From the NCBI GenBank assembly GCA_964345395.1, contig CAYFRA010000021.1:1-24485 (forward strand): 24,485 bases of DNA, in the 5' to 3' direction. Shown here piece after piece: positions 16,578 through 24,407 of the stretch (position 1 is its first letter; the number at the start of each line of letters is the position of its first letter). Under the pieces are notes generated by a model. It did no database searches. It was not told where the DNA came from and saw only the letters and a list, made by a program, of their open reading frames with translations. Both the position numbers and the translations under genes were made by a program. Source of the stretch: UPXZ01 sp964345395. Its GTDB lineage: Bacteria; Bacteroidota; Bacteroidia; Bacteroidales; Paludibacteraceae.

Positions 16578-17195
16578 ATGAAACAATATTTTCAATATGG
16601 CGAAAAAGAGATTGAATATCTAAAAAAGAAAGATAAGCGATTGGCGGCAGTAATAGAGCAAGTTGGTATGATCAAACGTGAAGTTAATCCCGATCTCTTC
16701 TATTCGCTGATTGACTCTATCGTAGGACAGCAAATATCCACCAAAGCACACCAAACCATAAGAACAAGGATTTTGACAAGCTTAGGTTCAATCACACCTG
16801 CTTCAATTAATAATCTAAGCTTAGAAGAGTTGCAGCAATTTGGTATCTCCTTTCGAAAAGCAGAATATATCCAAATAGCAACTCAGAAAGTAATTGATGG
16901 TGAAATAGATTTGAACGCACTTCAAAATCTACCAGATGAAGAAGTTATAGCTGAACTTACAAAAATAAAAGGCGTTGGAGTGTGGACAGCCGAAATGTTG
17001 CTGCTATTCTCTATGCAGCGTCCCAATATACTCAGCTTTGGAGATTTGGCTATTCAGCGAGGATTGCGGATTTTGTATCGACATCGCCATATAGACAAAA
17101 AGAAGCATTTACGCTATTGGAAGCGTTATACCCCCTACTCTTCTGTGGCAAGTTTGTATCTTTGGGAAGTGGCTGGTGGAGAGATAGTAGTTTGA
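16578..17195 (+). CDS. DNA-3-methyladenine glycosylase (AlkA / HhH-GPD family)
   Basis: The 205-residue HhH-GPD protein belongs to the AlkA-like glycosylases that excise alkylated bases (3-methyladenine and related lesions) in base excision repair. The helix-hairpin-helix is at 127-146 (KIKGVGVWTAEMLLLFS), with the Gly-Val-Gly turn that contacts DNA. The catalytic aspartate is Asp156 in FGDLAIQRG, equivalent to AlkA Asp238. SIVGQQIST at 48-56 is also typical. The protein is shorter than E. coli AlkA (282) because it lacks the N-terminal TBP-like domain, as in many bacterial AlkA-type glycosylases. There are no Cys residues for an iron-sulfur cluster, which argues against an endonuclease III or MutY type. 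A weak -7 box, TATCTTTT at 16543-16550, precedes it. UvrD/PcrA and recA lie downstream. Confidence 0.9.
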   Translation: MKQYFQYGEKEIEYLKKKDKRLAAVIEQVGMIKREVNPDLFYSLIDSIVGQQISTKAHQTIRTRILTSLGSITPASINNLSLEELQQFGISFRKAEYIQIATQKVIDGEIDLNALQNLPDEEVIAELTKIKGVGVWTAEMLLLFSMQRPNILSFGDLAIQRGLRILYRHRHIDKKKHLRYWKRYTPYSSVASLYLWEVAGGEIVV

Positions 17196-17216
17196 AAGTT
17201 AAAAACTAATCTCACT

Positions 17217-17240
17217 TTATACTTTACAAACTTTCTAACT
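17217..17240 (+). repeat. 24-bp direct repeat, copy 1
   Basis: The sequence TTATACTTTACA followed by AACTTTCTAACT recurs exactly at 17550-17573, and the match ends on both sides. A shorter core, ACTTTACAAACTTTC, occurs again at 17415-17429, and a degenerate form GAACTTTACGAACC is at 17536-17549. Confidence 0.85.
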
Positions 17241-17277
17241 ATTCTCTCATCTACTTACGCCCTTTCTATTACCGTAG

Positions 17278-17315
17278 AGCGTTGCCCCACGCTAATGCTA
17301 TCAGCCCGTTGGGCT
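17278..17315. repeat. REP-like pair of GC-rich mini-hairpins
   Basis: AGCGT-TGCCCC-ACGCT (17278-17293) and AGCCC-GTT-GGGCT (17303-17315) are two adjacent 5-bp-stem hairpins, 9 bp apart, in an otherwise AT-rich region. The arrangement resembles repetitive extragenic palindromes, which in many bacteria are dispersed by REP-associated tyrosine transposases. No such transposase gene is in the window. Confidence 0.5.
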
Positions 17316-17480
17316 AAATTATTAGATTTGTGGATTGTTACGAATTTATAACATCAAACTAAAATCAACTAAACAAGCATAACTACTTTTTCCCTTGCTC
17401 ATTACTCTTTATAAACTTTACAAACTTTCCACTTTTAACCCTTTGCTCCTTGTTCTTTATTCAAAAAAACTCATTCTTCA

Positions 17481-17500
17481 AGTCAAACGGCCGTTCGACT
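17481..17500. repeat. 20-bp near-perfect palindrome
   Basis: AGTCAAACGGCCGTTCGACT is self-complementary except for one mismatched pair (A17485 with C17496). The central AACGGCCGTT is a perfect 10-bp palindrome. It has no loop to favour RNA folding, so a protein-binding site or repeat-end remnant is as likely as a hairpin. Confidence 0.6.
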
Positions 17501-17549
17501 CTACAAGAAAAAATTATTATACCCTTTCACTTTTCGAACTTTACGAACC

Positions 17550-17573
17550 TTATACTTTACAAACTTTCTAACT
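17550..17573 (+). repeat. 24-bp direct repeat, copy 2
   Basis: Exact second copy of the repeat at 17217-17240, in the same orientation, 333 bp downstream. It lies 60 bp before the helicase promoter box. Confidence 0.85.
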
Positions 17574-17632
17574 CTTATTTAGGAATTTCAAATTGTTGAT
17601 AACTATATTCTGTAAAATCAGCTTCTTTGTCG

Positions 17633-17640
17633 TAACTTTG
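17633..17640 (+). promoter_or_regulatory. Promoter -7 element of the UvrD/PcrA helicase gene
   Basis: TAACTTTG matches TAnnTTTG exactly, 35 bp before the ATG at 17676. No good TTTG was found at the expected -33 distance. Confidence 0.6.
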
Positions 17641-17675
17641 CACATATCACAAGAATTAATAATCAACATCTCCAA

Positions 17676-19952
17676 ATGGATTTTCTAAAAGATTTAAATA
17701 AAACCCAGTTAGAAGCTGTTACATATAATGATGGGCCATCGCTTGTTATAGCAGGTGCCGGTTCGGGCAAAACTCGTGTGCTCACTTACAAAATTGCATA
17801 TCTCTTGTCGTTGAATATTCATCCGACTTCAATACTTGCACTCACATTCACCAACAAAGCTGCTCGCGAAATGCGATCACGCATCGCTGACTTGGTGGGG
17901 CACAATGTATCGAAACATTTGTGGATGGGTACTTTTCACTCTATTTTTTCACGTATCTTACGCAATGAAGCTGAAAAAATAGGATATAGCAAGGATTTTT
18001 CAATTTATGATACCAATGATAGCAACAGCTTGATTAAAGATATTGTAAAAGATCTCAATTTAGACATAAAAACTTACAAACCCTCTTTTGTGCATTCAAG
18101 AATTTCTGCTGCAAAAAACAATCTGATTTCAGCACAAGAATACTACTCCAATGCCGACACATACAAGTATGATAGTCAGTCAAATATCCCTCGCACAAAT
18201 GAGATATATGCCATTTACGCAAATCGTTGCAAATTAGCCAATGCAATGGATTTTGACGACCTATTGATGCAAACCAATATTTTATTTCGTGATTTTCCCG
18301 AAGTTTTATTGAAATATCAAAACCTATTCAAATACATTCTGGTTGACGAGTATCAAGACACCAACTTTTCCCAATATTTGATAATCAAAAACTTAGCAGA
18401 ACTTCATCAACGTATATGTGTTGTGGGTGATGATGCACAAAGTATCTACTCATTTCGAGGTGCCAATATAGATAATATTCTCAAATTTCAACAAAATTAC
18501 TCCAATTCAAAGTTGTTTAAATTGGAACAAAACTACCGTTCTACCCAAAATATCGTAAACGCTGCCAACAGTTTGATATCGAAAAACTCAGAACAAATAG
18601 AGAAAACAATTTTTTCGGAAAACAACGAGGGCGAACCCATCATTGTAACGTCAGTGATGACCGATATCGAAGAGAGCATCAACGTAGCCAACAACATCAA
18701 GCAATTATTTAAGTTTAAGGATATCTCATATGACGAGTTTGCTGTGCTTTATCGCACCAATTCTCAATCCAGAACTTTAGAAGAAGCTTTGCGAAAAGAA
18801 AATATCCCATACCGCATTTATGGTGGTGTCTCGTTCTATCAACGAAAAGAGATCAAAGATATGATTGCCTATTTTCGTCTCACCATCAATCATAATGACG
18901 ATGAGGCTTTGAAAAGGGTTATCAACTACCCAACACGTGGAATAGGTGCTGTTACCATCGACAAAATCATAAAATCGGCACAAGAAAATGGAGTCAGTAT
19001 GTGGGAAATCATTGATAAGCATATTGAGTATAAATTAGATATCAATGCGGGAACAGCCACTCGACTTGCTAAATTCACAACAATGATTGACTCATTTAGC
19101 AAGCAGCTTTACACCTTAGATGCACATGATTTGGCTAAAACCATCATCACCAAAACAGGGATTCTGGATGACACCATACAGGATAAATCGGCTGAAAGTC
19201 TTAGCAAAATTGACAACATACAAGAGTTATTAAATGCCATTTATGAGTTTTCTAAAAGGAGTGATGAGAACCTCGAATTTGTATCGTTAGCCGAATTTTT
19301 ATCAGAAGTATATCTGCTCACCGACCAAGATTCCAATGAAAATGAGATGGATGAAAAAGTTACTTTGATGACCGTTCATGCTGCCAAAGGCTTGGAGTTC
19401 AGGGTGATATTTATTGTAGGGATGGAAGAGCAACTGTTCCCATCACCCTACGCATTCACACCTCGCGAAATGGAAGAGGAAAGACGCCTATTCTATGTTG
19501 CCATAACACGCGCAAAAGAGAGATGCTTTATCAGTCACTCCAAATCAAGATATAGAAATGGACAGACCAACTTTGCCAATCCAAGTAGATTTTTGCGTGA
19601 TATCAACCCACAATATGTTCAGAATGAAGAGCTGTTTTCAAATTTTGGAACGCAAAACAACTTGTTTGGTCAAAACAAATTTATCCAAAGGAATAGATTC
19701 AATGATAATTTTGAAAACCCAGCAACACAAACAAAAAAACTGAGCAAGATCAAGGAAACAGATAGCGAAATCACTCATTACAGCAATGAGAAACTACCCG
19801 TAAATGCATTTGTAAAACACAATGTATTTGGCATTGGAAAAGTTTTAGAAACAACCATTGAAAACGGCAATGAGAAAGCAAAAGTAGATTTTGGGGAGAA
19901 AGGGGTGAAGTCTTTGCTGCTGAAATTTGCGAAACTTGAAATATTAAAATAG
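17676..19952 (+). CDS. pcrA: UvrD/PcrA-family superfamily 1 DNA helicase
   Basis: This 758-residue 3'-5' DNA helicase has the complete SF1A motif set: Q-motif region LNKTQLEAVTY (7-17), Walker A AGAGSGKT (26-33), motif Ia LTFTNKAAREM (56-66), Walker B DEYQDTN (224-230), motif III GDDAQSIYSFRGA (251-263), motif IV QNYRST, motif V TVHAAKGLEF (566-575) and motif VI RRLFYVAITRAKER near 603. It unwinds DNA in nucleotide excision and mismatch repair and removes RecA filaments in some bacteria. The C-terminal tail (about 640-758) ends in a Tudor-like segment (VKHNVFGIGKVLETTIENG) typical of PcrA/UvrD, which in relatives binds RNA polymerase. Length is normal for the family. The pcrA/uvrD naming choice is conventional. 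It sits upstream of recA but has its own promoter. Confidence 0.94.
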   Translation: MDFLKDLNKTQLEAVTYNDGPSLVIAGAGSGKTRVLTYKIAYLLSLNIHPTSILALTFTNKAAREMRSRIADLVGHNVSKHLWMGTFHSIFSRILRNEAEKIGYSKDFSIYDTNDSNSLIKDIVKDLNLDIKTYKPSFVHSRISAAKNNLISAQEYYSNADTYKYDSQSNIPRTNEIYAIYANRCKLANAMDFDDLLMQTNILFRDFPEVLLKYQNLFKYILVDEYQDTNFSQYLIIKNLAELHQRICVVGDDAQSIYSFRGANIDNILKFQQNYSNSKLFKLEQNYRSTQNIVNAANSLISKNSEQIEKTIFSENNEGEPIIVTSVMTDIEESINVANNIKQLFKFKDISYDEFAVLYRTNSQSRTLEEALRKENIPYRIYGGVSFYQRKEIKDMIAYFRLTINHNDDEALKRVINYPTRGIGAVTIDKIIKSAQENGVSMWEIIDKHIEYKLDINAGTATRLAKFTTMIDSFSKQLYTLDAHDLAKTIITKTGILDDTIQDKSAESLSKIDNIQELLNAIYEFSKRSDENLEFVSLAEFLSEVYLLTDQDSNENEMDEKVTLMTVHAAKGLEFRVIFIVGMEEQLFPSPYAFTPREMEEERRLFYVAITRAKERCFISHSKSRYRNGQTNFANPSRFLRDINPQYVQNEELFSNFGTQNNLFGQNKFIQRNRFNDNFENPATQTKKLSKIKETDSEITHYSNEKLPVNAFVKHNVFGIGKVLETTIENGNEKAKVDFGEKGVKSLLLKFAKLEILK

Positions 19953-20000
19953 ATTCATTTTTACTTTTGTGTAAGAGAATTTAATTCAAAAATAATTGAC

Positions 20001-20008
20001 TATCTTTG
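20001..20008 (+). promoter_or_regulatory. Promoter -7 element of recA
   Basis: TATCTTTG is an exact TAnnTTTG match, 31 bp before the recA ATG, in an 87-bp gap with no other feature. I see no LexA-type palindrome, so SOS control is not evident from sequence. Confidence 0.65.
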
Positions 20009-20039
20009 TTATCGAGAAAATAATTTTATAAAAATAGAT

Positions 20040-21053
20040 ATGGCAAAAAACACGAACGATACAAAAGACGTATCTGAAAAATTAAAAGCATTGCAGCTTG
20101 CAATGGAGAAAATAGAAAAAGACCACGGCAAAGGAACCATTATGCGTATGGGCGACACCCAAATCGAGGAGATGGAGGTAATCTCTACTGGCTCAATTGG
20201 TTTAGATTTGGCACTTGGCGTCAATGGTTATCCACGAGGGAGAGTGATTGAAATTTACGGACCTGAGTCGTCAGGAAAAACCACATTGGCTATACACGCA
20301 ATTGCAGAAGCTCAAAAAGCAGGCGGAATTGCTGCCTTCATTGATGCTGAGCATGCTTTTGATAGATTCTACGCTCAAAAATTGGGTGTAAATACCGATG
20401 AACTCCTGATCTCCCAGCCCGATAATGGCGAACAAGCGCTTGAAATCGCTGATCAACTGATTCGTTCAGCAGCTGTTGATATCATTGTGATAGACTCAGT
20501 AGCCGCTCTCACTCCCAAAAAAGAGATTGAAGGCGATATGGGTGATTCCAATGTGGGTGTGCAAGCCCGATTGATGTCGCAAGCATTGAGAAAACTGACA
20601 TCAAATATCAGCAAAACCAATACAACCTGTATATTTATCAACCAATTGCGTGAAAAAATTGGTGTTATGTTTGGTAATCCCGAAACCACCACTGGTGGTA
20701 ATGCCCTTAAATTTTACTCATCCGTTCGTATTGATATCAGACGTGTGAGCCAAATTAAAGATGGAGATCAGGTTTTGGGTAATCAAACGCGTGCAAGAGT
20801 TGTCAAAAACAAAGTGGCACCACCATTCCGTAAAGCCGAATTTGACATTATGTTTGGAGAAGGTATCTCCAAAGTAGGCGAAATTATCGACCTTGGTGTT
20901 GAAAATGATATCATCAAAAAAAGTGGCTCTTGGTATAGCTATGGCGATAGCAGATTGGCACAAGGAAGAGATGCTGTCAAAAATCTATTGAAAGATAACC
21001 CTGAACTTGCCAATGAGATTGAAGATAAAATAATGGAAGTTTTGAAAAGCTAA
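20040..21053 (+). CDS. recA: Recombinase RecA
   Basis: RecA forms ATP-dependent filaments on single-stranded DNA and drives homologous recombination and repair. The 337-residue protein is full length. Walker A is GPESSGKT (74-81). IDAEHAFD, VIDSVAALTPKKEIEGDMGD (Walker B and the loop L1 region) and the loop L2 segment INQLREKIGVMFGNPETTTG are all intact. The C-terminal domain continues to KIMEVLKS. The start ATG is supported by the promoter box 31 bp upstream and by the usual N-terminal helix. Codon use is like its neighbours. A strong terminator follows, so it is a single-gene unit. Confidence 0.98.
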   Translation: MAKNTNDTKDVSEKLKALQLAMEKIEKDHGKGTIMRMGDTQIEEMEVISTGSIGLDLALGVNGYPRGRVIEIYGPESSGKTTLAIHAIAEAQKAGGIAAFIDAEHAFDRFYAQKLGVNTDELLISQPDNGEQALEIADQLIRSAAVDIIVIDSVAALTPKKEIEGDMGDSNVGVQARLMSQALRKLTSNISKTNTTCIFINQLREKIGVMFGNPETTTGGNALKFYSSVRIDIRRVSQIKDGDQVLGNQTRARVVKNKVAPPFRKAEFDIMFGEGISKVGEIIDLGVENDIIKKSGSWYSYGDSRLAQGRDAVKNLLKDNPELANEIEDKIMEVLKS

Positions 21054-21074
21054 AACATCCAACTATTTTGATAC

Positions 21075-21108
21075 AAAAATCCCAAGTTAATACTGACTTG
21101 GGATTTTT
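21075..21108 (+). terminator. Strong rho-independent terminator of recA
   Basis: AAAAATCCCAAGT (21075-21087) and ACTTGGGATTTTT (21096-21108) form a 13-bp perfect stem with an 8-base loop, running into eight T residues. It lies 22 bp after the recA stop codon. Confidence 0.93.
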
Positions 21109-21154
21109 TTTGTTACCCACAACTCAAAATAACAGACTGCAAATTACCCAATCA

Positions 21155-21185
21155 TTGATACTTAATTCCAACAAATCTATCTTTA
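21155..21185 (+). promoter_or_regulatory. Promoter of the PorE-like gene
   Basis: TTG at 21155-21157 and TATCTTTA at 21178-21185 are separated by 20 bases, the spacing expected for the Bacteroidota -33/-7 promoter. The -7 box has one mismatch at its last base. It gives a leader of about 70 bases before the ATG at 21260. Confidence 0.55.
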
Positions 21186-21259
21186 CAAGCAATTGTAATA
21201 TAATAAAGCTGAATATTTATAGTTTTCTTAATAAAATGGTAACACTCTATTTTTTTAGA

Positions 21260-23272
21260 ATGAGAAATTTAATTCAATACATATATTACATAACTCTTCT
21301 GATACTAATTTTGTCAATCTCATCTTGTGGCAACCCAAAAAGGATGGTTAGAAAGGGTGACAAACATTATGAAAACGGCATGTATGCCGAGGCTGGAGAG
21401 TATTATCGAAAAGCATATGGCAAAGTGTCATTCAAAGAGAAAGAACTTCGATCGGAGGTGGCTTTCAAACAGGGTGAATGTTACCGCTTAATTGGCTTTG
21501 CACGTGCAGAACAAGTTTATATGAACGCCATCCGCAATCAGTATGGCGATAGTATTGTATATTTGAGAATGGCACAATCGCTACATAAAAATGGCAAATA
21601 CAGCGATGCAAGCAAACAGTACCAACTCTATTTAGAATTTAATCCTGATGATATCATTGCGATAAATGGGCTTAGAGGGGCAATGATGGCCGACAGTATG
21701 ATGCAGCACCCCACCCGACACAAAGTGGAACGCATCAAAGCATTCAATATGCCGCGCAGCTCCTCTTTCAGTCCTGCTTTTGTGAGTGAGGATGCCGACC
21801 AATTGGTTTTCACGAGCAATAGAAAAAGTAGCCCAAAGGATAAAGCTCTCAAAGCAAGTTTAATTACCGCACAACCCAACAACTCCTTATTTATGATGAA
21901 GAAAAACAGCAAAGGAGATTGGGAAAAACCTGAAATAATCTCTGGCGACATCAACACAAAAAATGATGAAGGTGTAGCCTCATTTGAGTCGAATGGTCAA
22001 AAGATCTACTTTACACGCTCTATCACTGAAGATGCTAAGGGTGAGGGAACACAAATTTTCATTGCAAACAAGGGAGATGGAAGTTGGAGCAATCCTAACA
22101 AGATCACGCTTTTCAATGATAGCTCAGTATCTGTTGCTCATCCTGCTGTTTCGCCAATTGACAAGATGCTCTATTTTGTTTCTGATGCTCCGGGTGGAGA
22201 GGGTGGCAAAGACATTTGGCGTGCCAAACTCAATGGCAATGAAGTTGAATTGGTAGAAAACTTAGGTAATCAAATCAACACAGAGGGCGATGAGATGTTT
22301 CCTACATTCAAAGAGGATGGAACGCTCTACTTCTCATCAAATGGACATCCGGGCTTAGGTGGATTGGATATTTTTGAAGCCAAGCAAATCATAGACGAGG
22401 ATAACAAAACAGAGCGTTGGATTATCAAAAACATTGGGTTTCCGATCAACTCCAATGCTGATGATTTTGGAATGACTTTCGCTGGCAAAACTAATAGCGG
22501 ATTTTTCTCTTCAAACAGAAAAGAGATCAGAGGCTATGATGCACTATATAGCTTTGATTTGCCCGATTTGGAATATTATTTAGAAGGAAAAATAATGGCT
22601 AAAAGTGGAGATTTCGTACCCAATGCAAGAATTAATATTGTGGGCAATGATGGAACCTCTGCACGTATTACAGCAAAACAAGATGGCTCATATCGTTTCA
22701 AGTTAAACACAAACACCCGCTATCTGCTTCAAGCAACGGGCAAAGATTATTTGAATGTGAGCGACACACTCTCTACTTTTCACGTTGATAAACGCAAGAG
22801 CGAAACATTGTATCGGAATTTCAATCTCTCTCCCAACTTCGCATCCACCCGTTTAGATAATATCTATTACGATTTTGATAAAACTACATTGCGACCCGAA
22901 TCAAAAGAGGGATTGGATGAATTGATCAACATATTAGAAGAAAACCCGCATATCACCATTGAGTTAAGCTCACATACCGATTTTAAAGGTGAAAATATAT
23001 ACAACCGCGATTTGTCGGCAGGCAGAGCACAATCTGTTGTTGATTATTTGATCGAAGCGGGCATTGACGGTAGGCGATTGACAGCCATAGGATATGGTGA
23101 GGAAAAACCTTTTGTGGTAGATATTAAAAATGCACAAACTTATCCATTTTTAGAGCAGGGTGTAGAATTAACAGAGGAGTATATCAAAAGCTTAAGCCTT
23201 GAGGAGCAAGAGATTGCCAATCAAATCAATCGAAGAACCGAATTTAAAGTATTATCTACGGACTTTATTTGA
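21260..23272 (+). CDS. PorE-like lipoprotein: TPR, PD40 beta-propeller, CRD and OmpA domains
   Basis: At 670 residues from the ATG at 21260, this is an outer-membrane lipoprotein. A hydrophobic signal (5-20) ends in the lipobox ISSC with Cys23. TPR-like helices follow at about 30-130, then PD40 propeller blades (160-435: FSPAFVSEDADQLVFTSNR, FPTFKEDGTLYFSSNG). Next is a carboxypeptidase-regulatory-like fold (438-500, LEGKIMAKSG), then an OmpA C-terminal peptidoglycan-binding domain (533-668). Asp574 and Arg589 are 15 residues apart, as in OmpA Asp271/Arg286 that bind diaminopimelate. This four-domain order is that of PorE (PG1058), a component of the Porphyromonas type IX secretion system. 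Paralogues with the same layout exist, so orthology is probable, not proven. Longer frames starting at 21068 run through the recA terminator and are rejected. Confidence 0.85.
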   Translation: MRNLIQYIYYITLLILILSISSCGNPKRMVRKGDKHYENGMYAEAGEYYRKAYGKVSFKEKELRSEVAFKQGECYRLIGFARAEQVYMNAIRNQYGDSIVYLRMAQSLHKNGKYSDASKQYQLYLEFNPDDIIAINGLRGAMMADSMMQHPTRHKVERIKAFNMPRSSSFSPAFVSEDADQLVFTSNRKSSPKDKALKASLITAQPNNSLFMMKKNSKGDWEKPEIISGDINTKNDEGVASFESNGQKIYFTRSITEDAKGEGTQIFIANKGDGSWSNPNKITLFNDSSVSVAHPAVSPIDKMLYFVSDAPGGEGGKDIWRAKLNGNEVELVENLGNQINTEGDEMFPTFKEDGTLYFSSNGHPGLGGLDIFEAKQIIDEDNKTERWIIKNIGFPINSNADDFGMTFAGKTNSGFFSSNRKEIRGYDALYSFDLPDLEYYLEGKIMAKSGDFVPNARINIVGNDGTSARITAKQDGSYRFKLNTNTRYLLQATGKDYLNVSDTLSTFHVDKRKSETLYRNFNLSPNFASTRLDNIYYDFDKTTLRPESKEGLDELINILEENPHITIELSSHTDFKGENIYNRDLSAGRAQSVVDYLIEAGIDGRRLTAIGYGEEKPFVVDIKNAQTYPFLEQGVELTEEYIKSLSLEEQEIANQINRRTEFKVLSTDFI

Positions 23273-23354
23273 TATTTATAAAATTATATCTTTTAAAAAG
23301 CCGATCAATTATTTTTTTAAAACATCATTAAAATTTGTTTTCAATAGACATTTA

Positions 23355-23372
23355 ATACGGATTAATCCGTAT
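23355..23372. promoter_or_regulatory. Perfect 18-bp palindrome, candidate operator of terC
   Basis: ATACGGATTAATCCGTAT reads identically on both strands. Its last three bases are the first three of the -7 box TATCTTTG (23370-23377), so a dimeric protein bound here would block RNA polymerase. The regulator is unknown. A 6-bp-stem hairpin with loop ATTAAT is the alternative reading. Confidence 0.6.
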
Positions 23373-23377
23373 CTTTG
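23370..23377 (+). promoter_or_regulatory. Promoter -7 element of the terC-like gene
   Basis: TATCTTTG matches TAnnTTTG exactly, 52 bp before the ATG at 23430. It overlaps the palindrome at 23355-23372. A TTTG at 23334-23337 is too distant (32 bases) to be a normal -33 element, which fits a promoter that depends on or is governed by a regulator. Confidence 0.6.
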
Positions 23378-23429
23378 TATTCATTTTTTCTAAAAACTTA
23401 TTGTAAATTACTAAATAAAAAACAGTCAA

Positions 23430-24365
23430 ATGACCATTTGGATTGCTTTTATCCTCTTCATATTGGTAGCCCTAACATTAGATTTGGGTGTATTCAATCG
23501 AAATCCTCACGAAATAAAAACCAAAGAGGCTGCTTGGTGGACGGCAGTATGGGTGAGTTGTGCCTCTATTTTTTCAGTCATTGTTTATTATGCATTCCGC
23601 AACGAATGGGTAAGCAATCCCACTGGGCTAACTCCTTCCAATGCTGTTATTAAGTATATCACAGGCTATTTGATAGAACTCTCACTCAGTGTAGATAATA
23701 TTTTTGTGATTGCTTTGATTTTTTCTTCTTTTGCCATTCCAAAAAAATATCAACACGAAGTGCTGTTTTATGGTGTTTTGGGTGCCATTATCTTTCGTGC
23801 CATCATGATTATGTTTGGCGTTGGCTTGATCAACAGATTTGAGTGGATTATTTATGTCTTTGGAGCTTTTTTGATTATAACAGCTATCAAGATGCTCCTA
23901 TCAAACAACAAAGAGAAAGACCCACGCGATTCAAAACTATATAAATGGCTCAACAAGGTTTATCCCGTTACCCACGAAATCAATAGTGATAAATTTTTTG
24001 TTAAAATTGATGGTGTTCGTTACATGACTCCACTATTTGTAGCTTTGATTATTGTCGAATTGTCTGATATTATTTTTGCAGTTGATAGTATTCCTGCTAT
24101 CTTATCCATCACCAGCGATCCATTTATCGTATTCAGCTCTAATATATTGGCTGTAATGGGACTACGTTCAATGTTTTTCTTGATTGTAAGCATGTTGGAT
24201 AAGTTTCGCTATATCAACTACAGTTTGGTTGTGATTTTAGCCTATGTCGGAGTTAAAATGCTCATCTCAAAACACATTGATATACCAGAATGGCTCTCTT
24301 TGAGTGTAATTGCTACCTCACTCGGTGTAGGTATGCTCTTTTCAAACTTAAAGAAAAAAGGATAA
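23430..24365 (+). CDS. TerC/Alx family integral membrane protein
   Basis: This 311-residue protein of the TerC family has about nine hydrophobic segments and the family's acidic membrane motifs: LDLG with Asp18, ELSLSVDN (83-90) with Asp89, and ELSDIIFAVDSIPA (210-223) with Asp213 and Asp219. Members have been linked to tellurite resistance (TerC) and manganese export or tolerance (Alx, YceF/YkoY), and the acidic pairs likely carry the metal ion. The sequence alone does not say which ion this copy moves. It looks closest to the Alx-type proteins of about 320 residues. It stands alone with its own promoter, overlapped by a perfect palindrome, suggesting regulated expression. The start is well supported because the first membrane segment begins at residue 3. 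Confidence 0.92.
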   Translation: MTIWIAFILFILVALTLDLGVFNRNPHEIKTKEAAWWTAVWVSCASIFSVIVYYAFRNEWVSNPTGLTPSNAVIKYITGYLIELSLSVDNIFVIALIFSSFAIPKKYQHEVLFYGVLGAIIFRAIMIMFGVGLINRFEWIIYVFGAFLIITAIKMLLSNNKEKDPRDSKLYKWLNKVYPVTHEINSDKFFVKIDGVRYMTPLFVALIIVELSDIIFAVDSIPAILSITSDPFIVFSSNILAVMGLRSMFFLIVSMLDKFRYINYSLVVILAYVGVKMLISKHIDIPEWLSLSVIATSLGVGMLFSNLKKKG

Positions 24366-24371
24366 GATTGA

Positions 24372-24407
24372 GGGATGCTGGCTTTGTTGGTTTAGACCAA
24401 TAATCCC
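24372..24407 (+). terminator. Weak hairpin downstream of terC, possible terminator
   Basis: An outer stem GGGAT/ATCCC (24372-24376 and 24403-24407) encloses an inner hairpin TTGGT-TTAG-ACCAA (24387-24400). It lies just after the terC stop but no T run follows, so termination by this element is doubtful. The remaining sequence to 24485 shows no gene; TAACTTTA at 24447-24454 could be a -7 box for a gene beyond the window. Confidence 0.3.

Larger units (their letters stand above)
17196..17675. other. 480-bp non-coding region with short repeats before the UvrD/PcrA gene
   Basis: No credible gene is present. The stretch contains a 24-bp exact direct repeat (17217-17240 and 17550-17573) with a partial copy at 17415-17429, a pair of small GC-rich hairpins at 17278-17315, a 20-bp near-palindrome at 17481-17500, and the helicase promoter at 17633-17640. 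Its texture (many AACTTT and CCCTTT words, GC-rich islands) is unlike the other intergenic gaps, which are plain AT-rich. Confidence 0.7.

Noticed and set aside
17196..17675. CRISPR-like array or small RNA gene
   Set aside because: The repeats are irregularly spaced and there are only two full copies with no cas genes; no tRNA cloverleaf or other recognised RNA fold was seen.
23334..23337. TTTG as the -33 element of the terC promoter
   Set aside because: The spacer to the -7 box is 32 bases, well beyond the usual 19-23.
23375..23653. 92-codon frame overlapping the start of terC
   Set aside because: It is another frame of the TerC coding sequence, which has strong family motifs.
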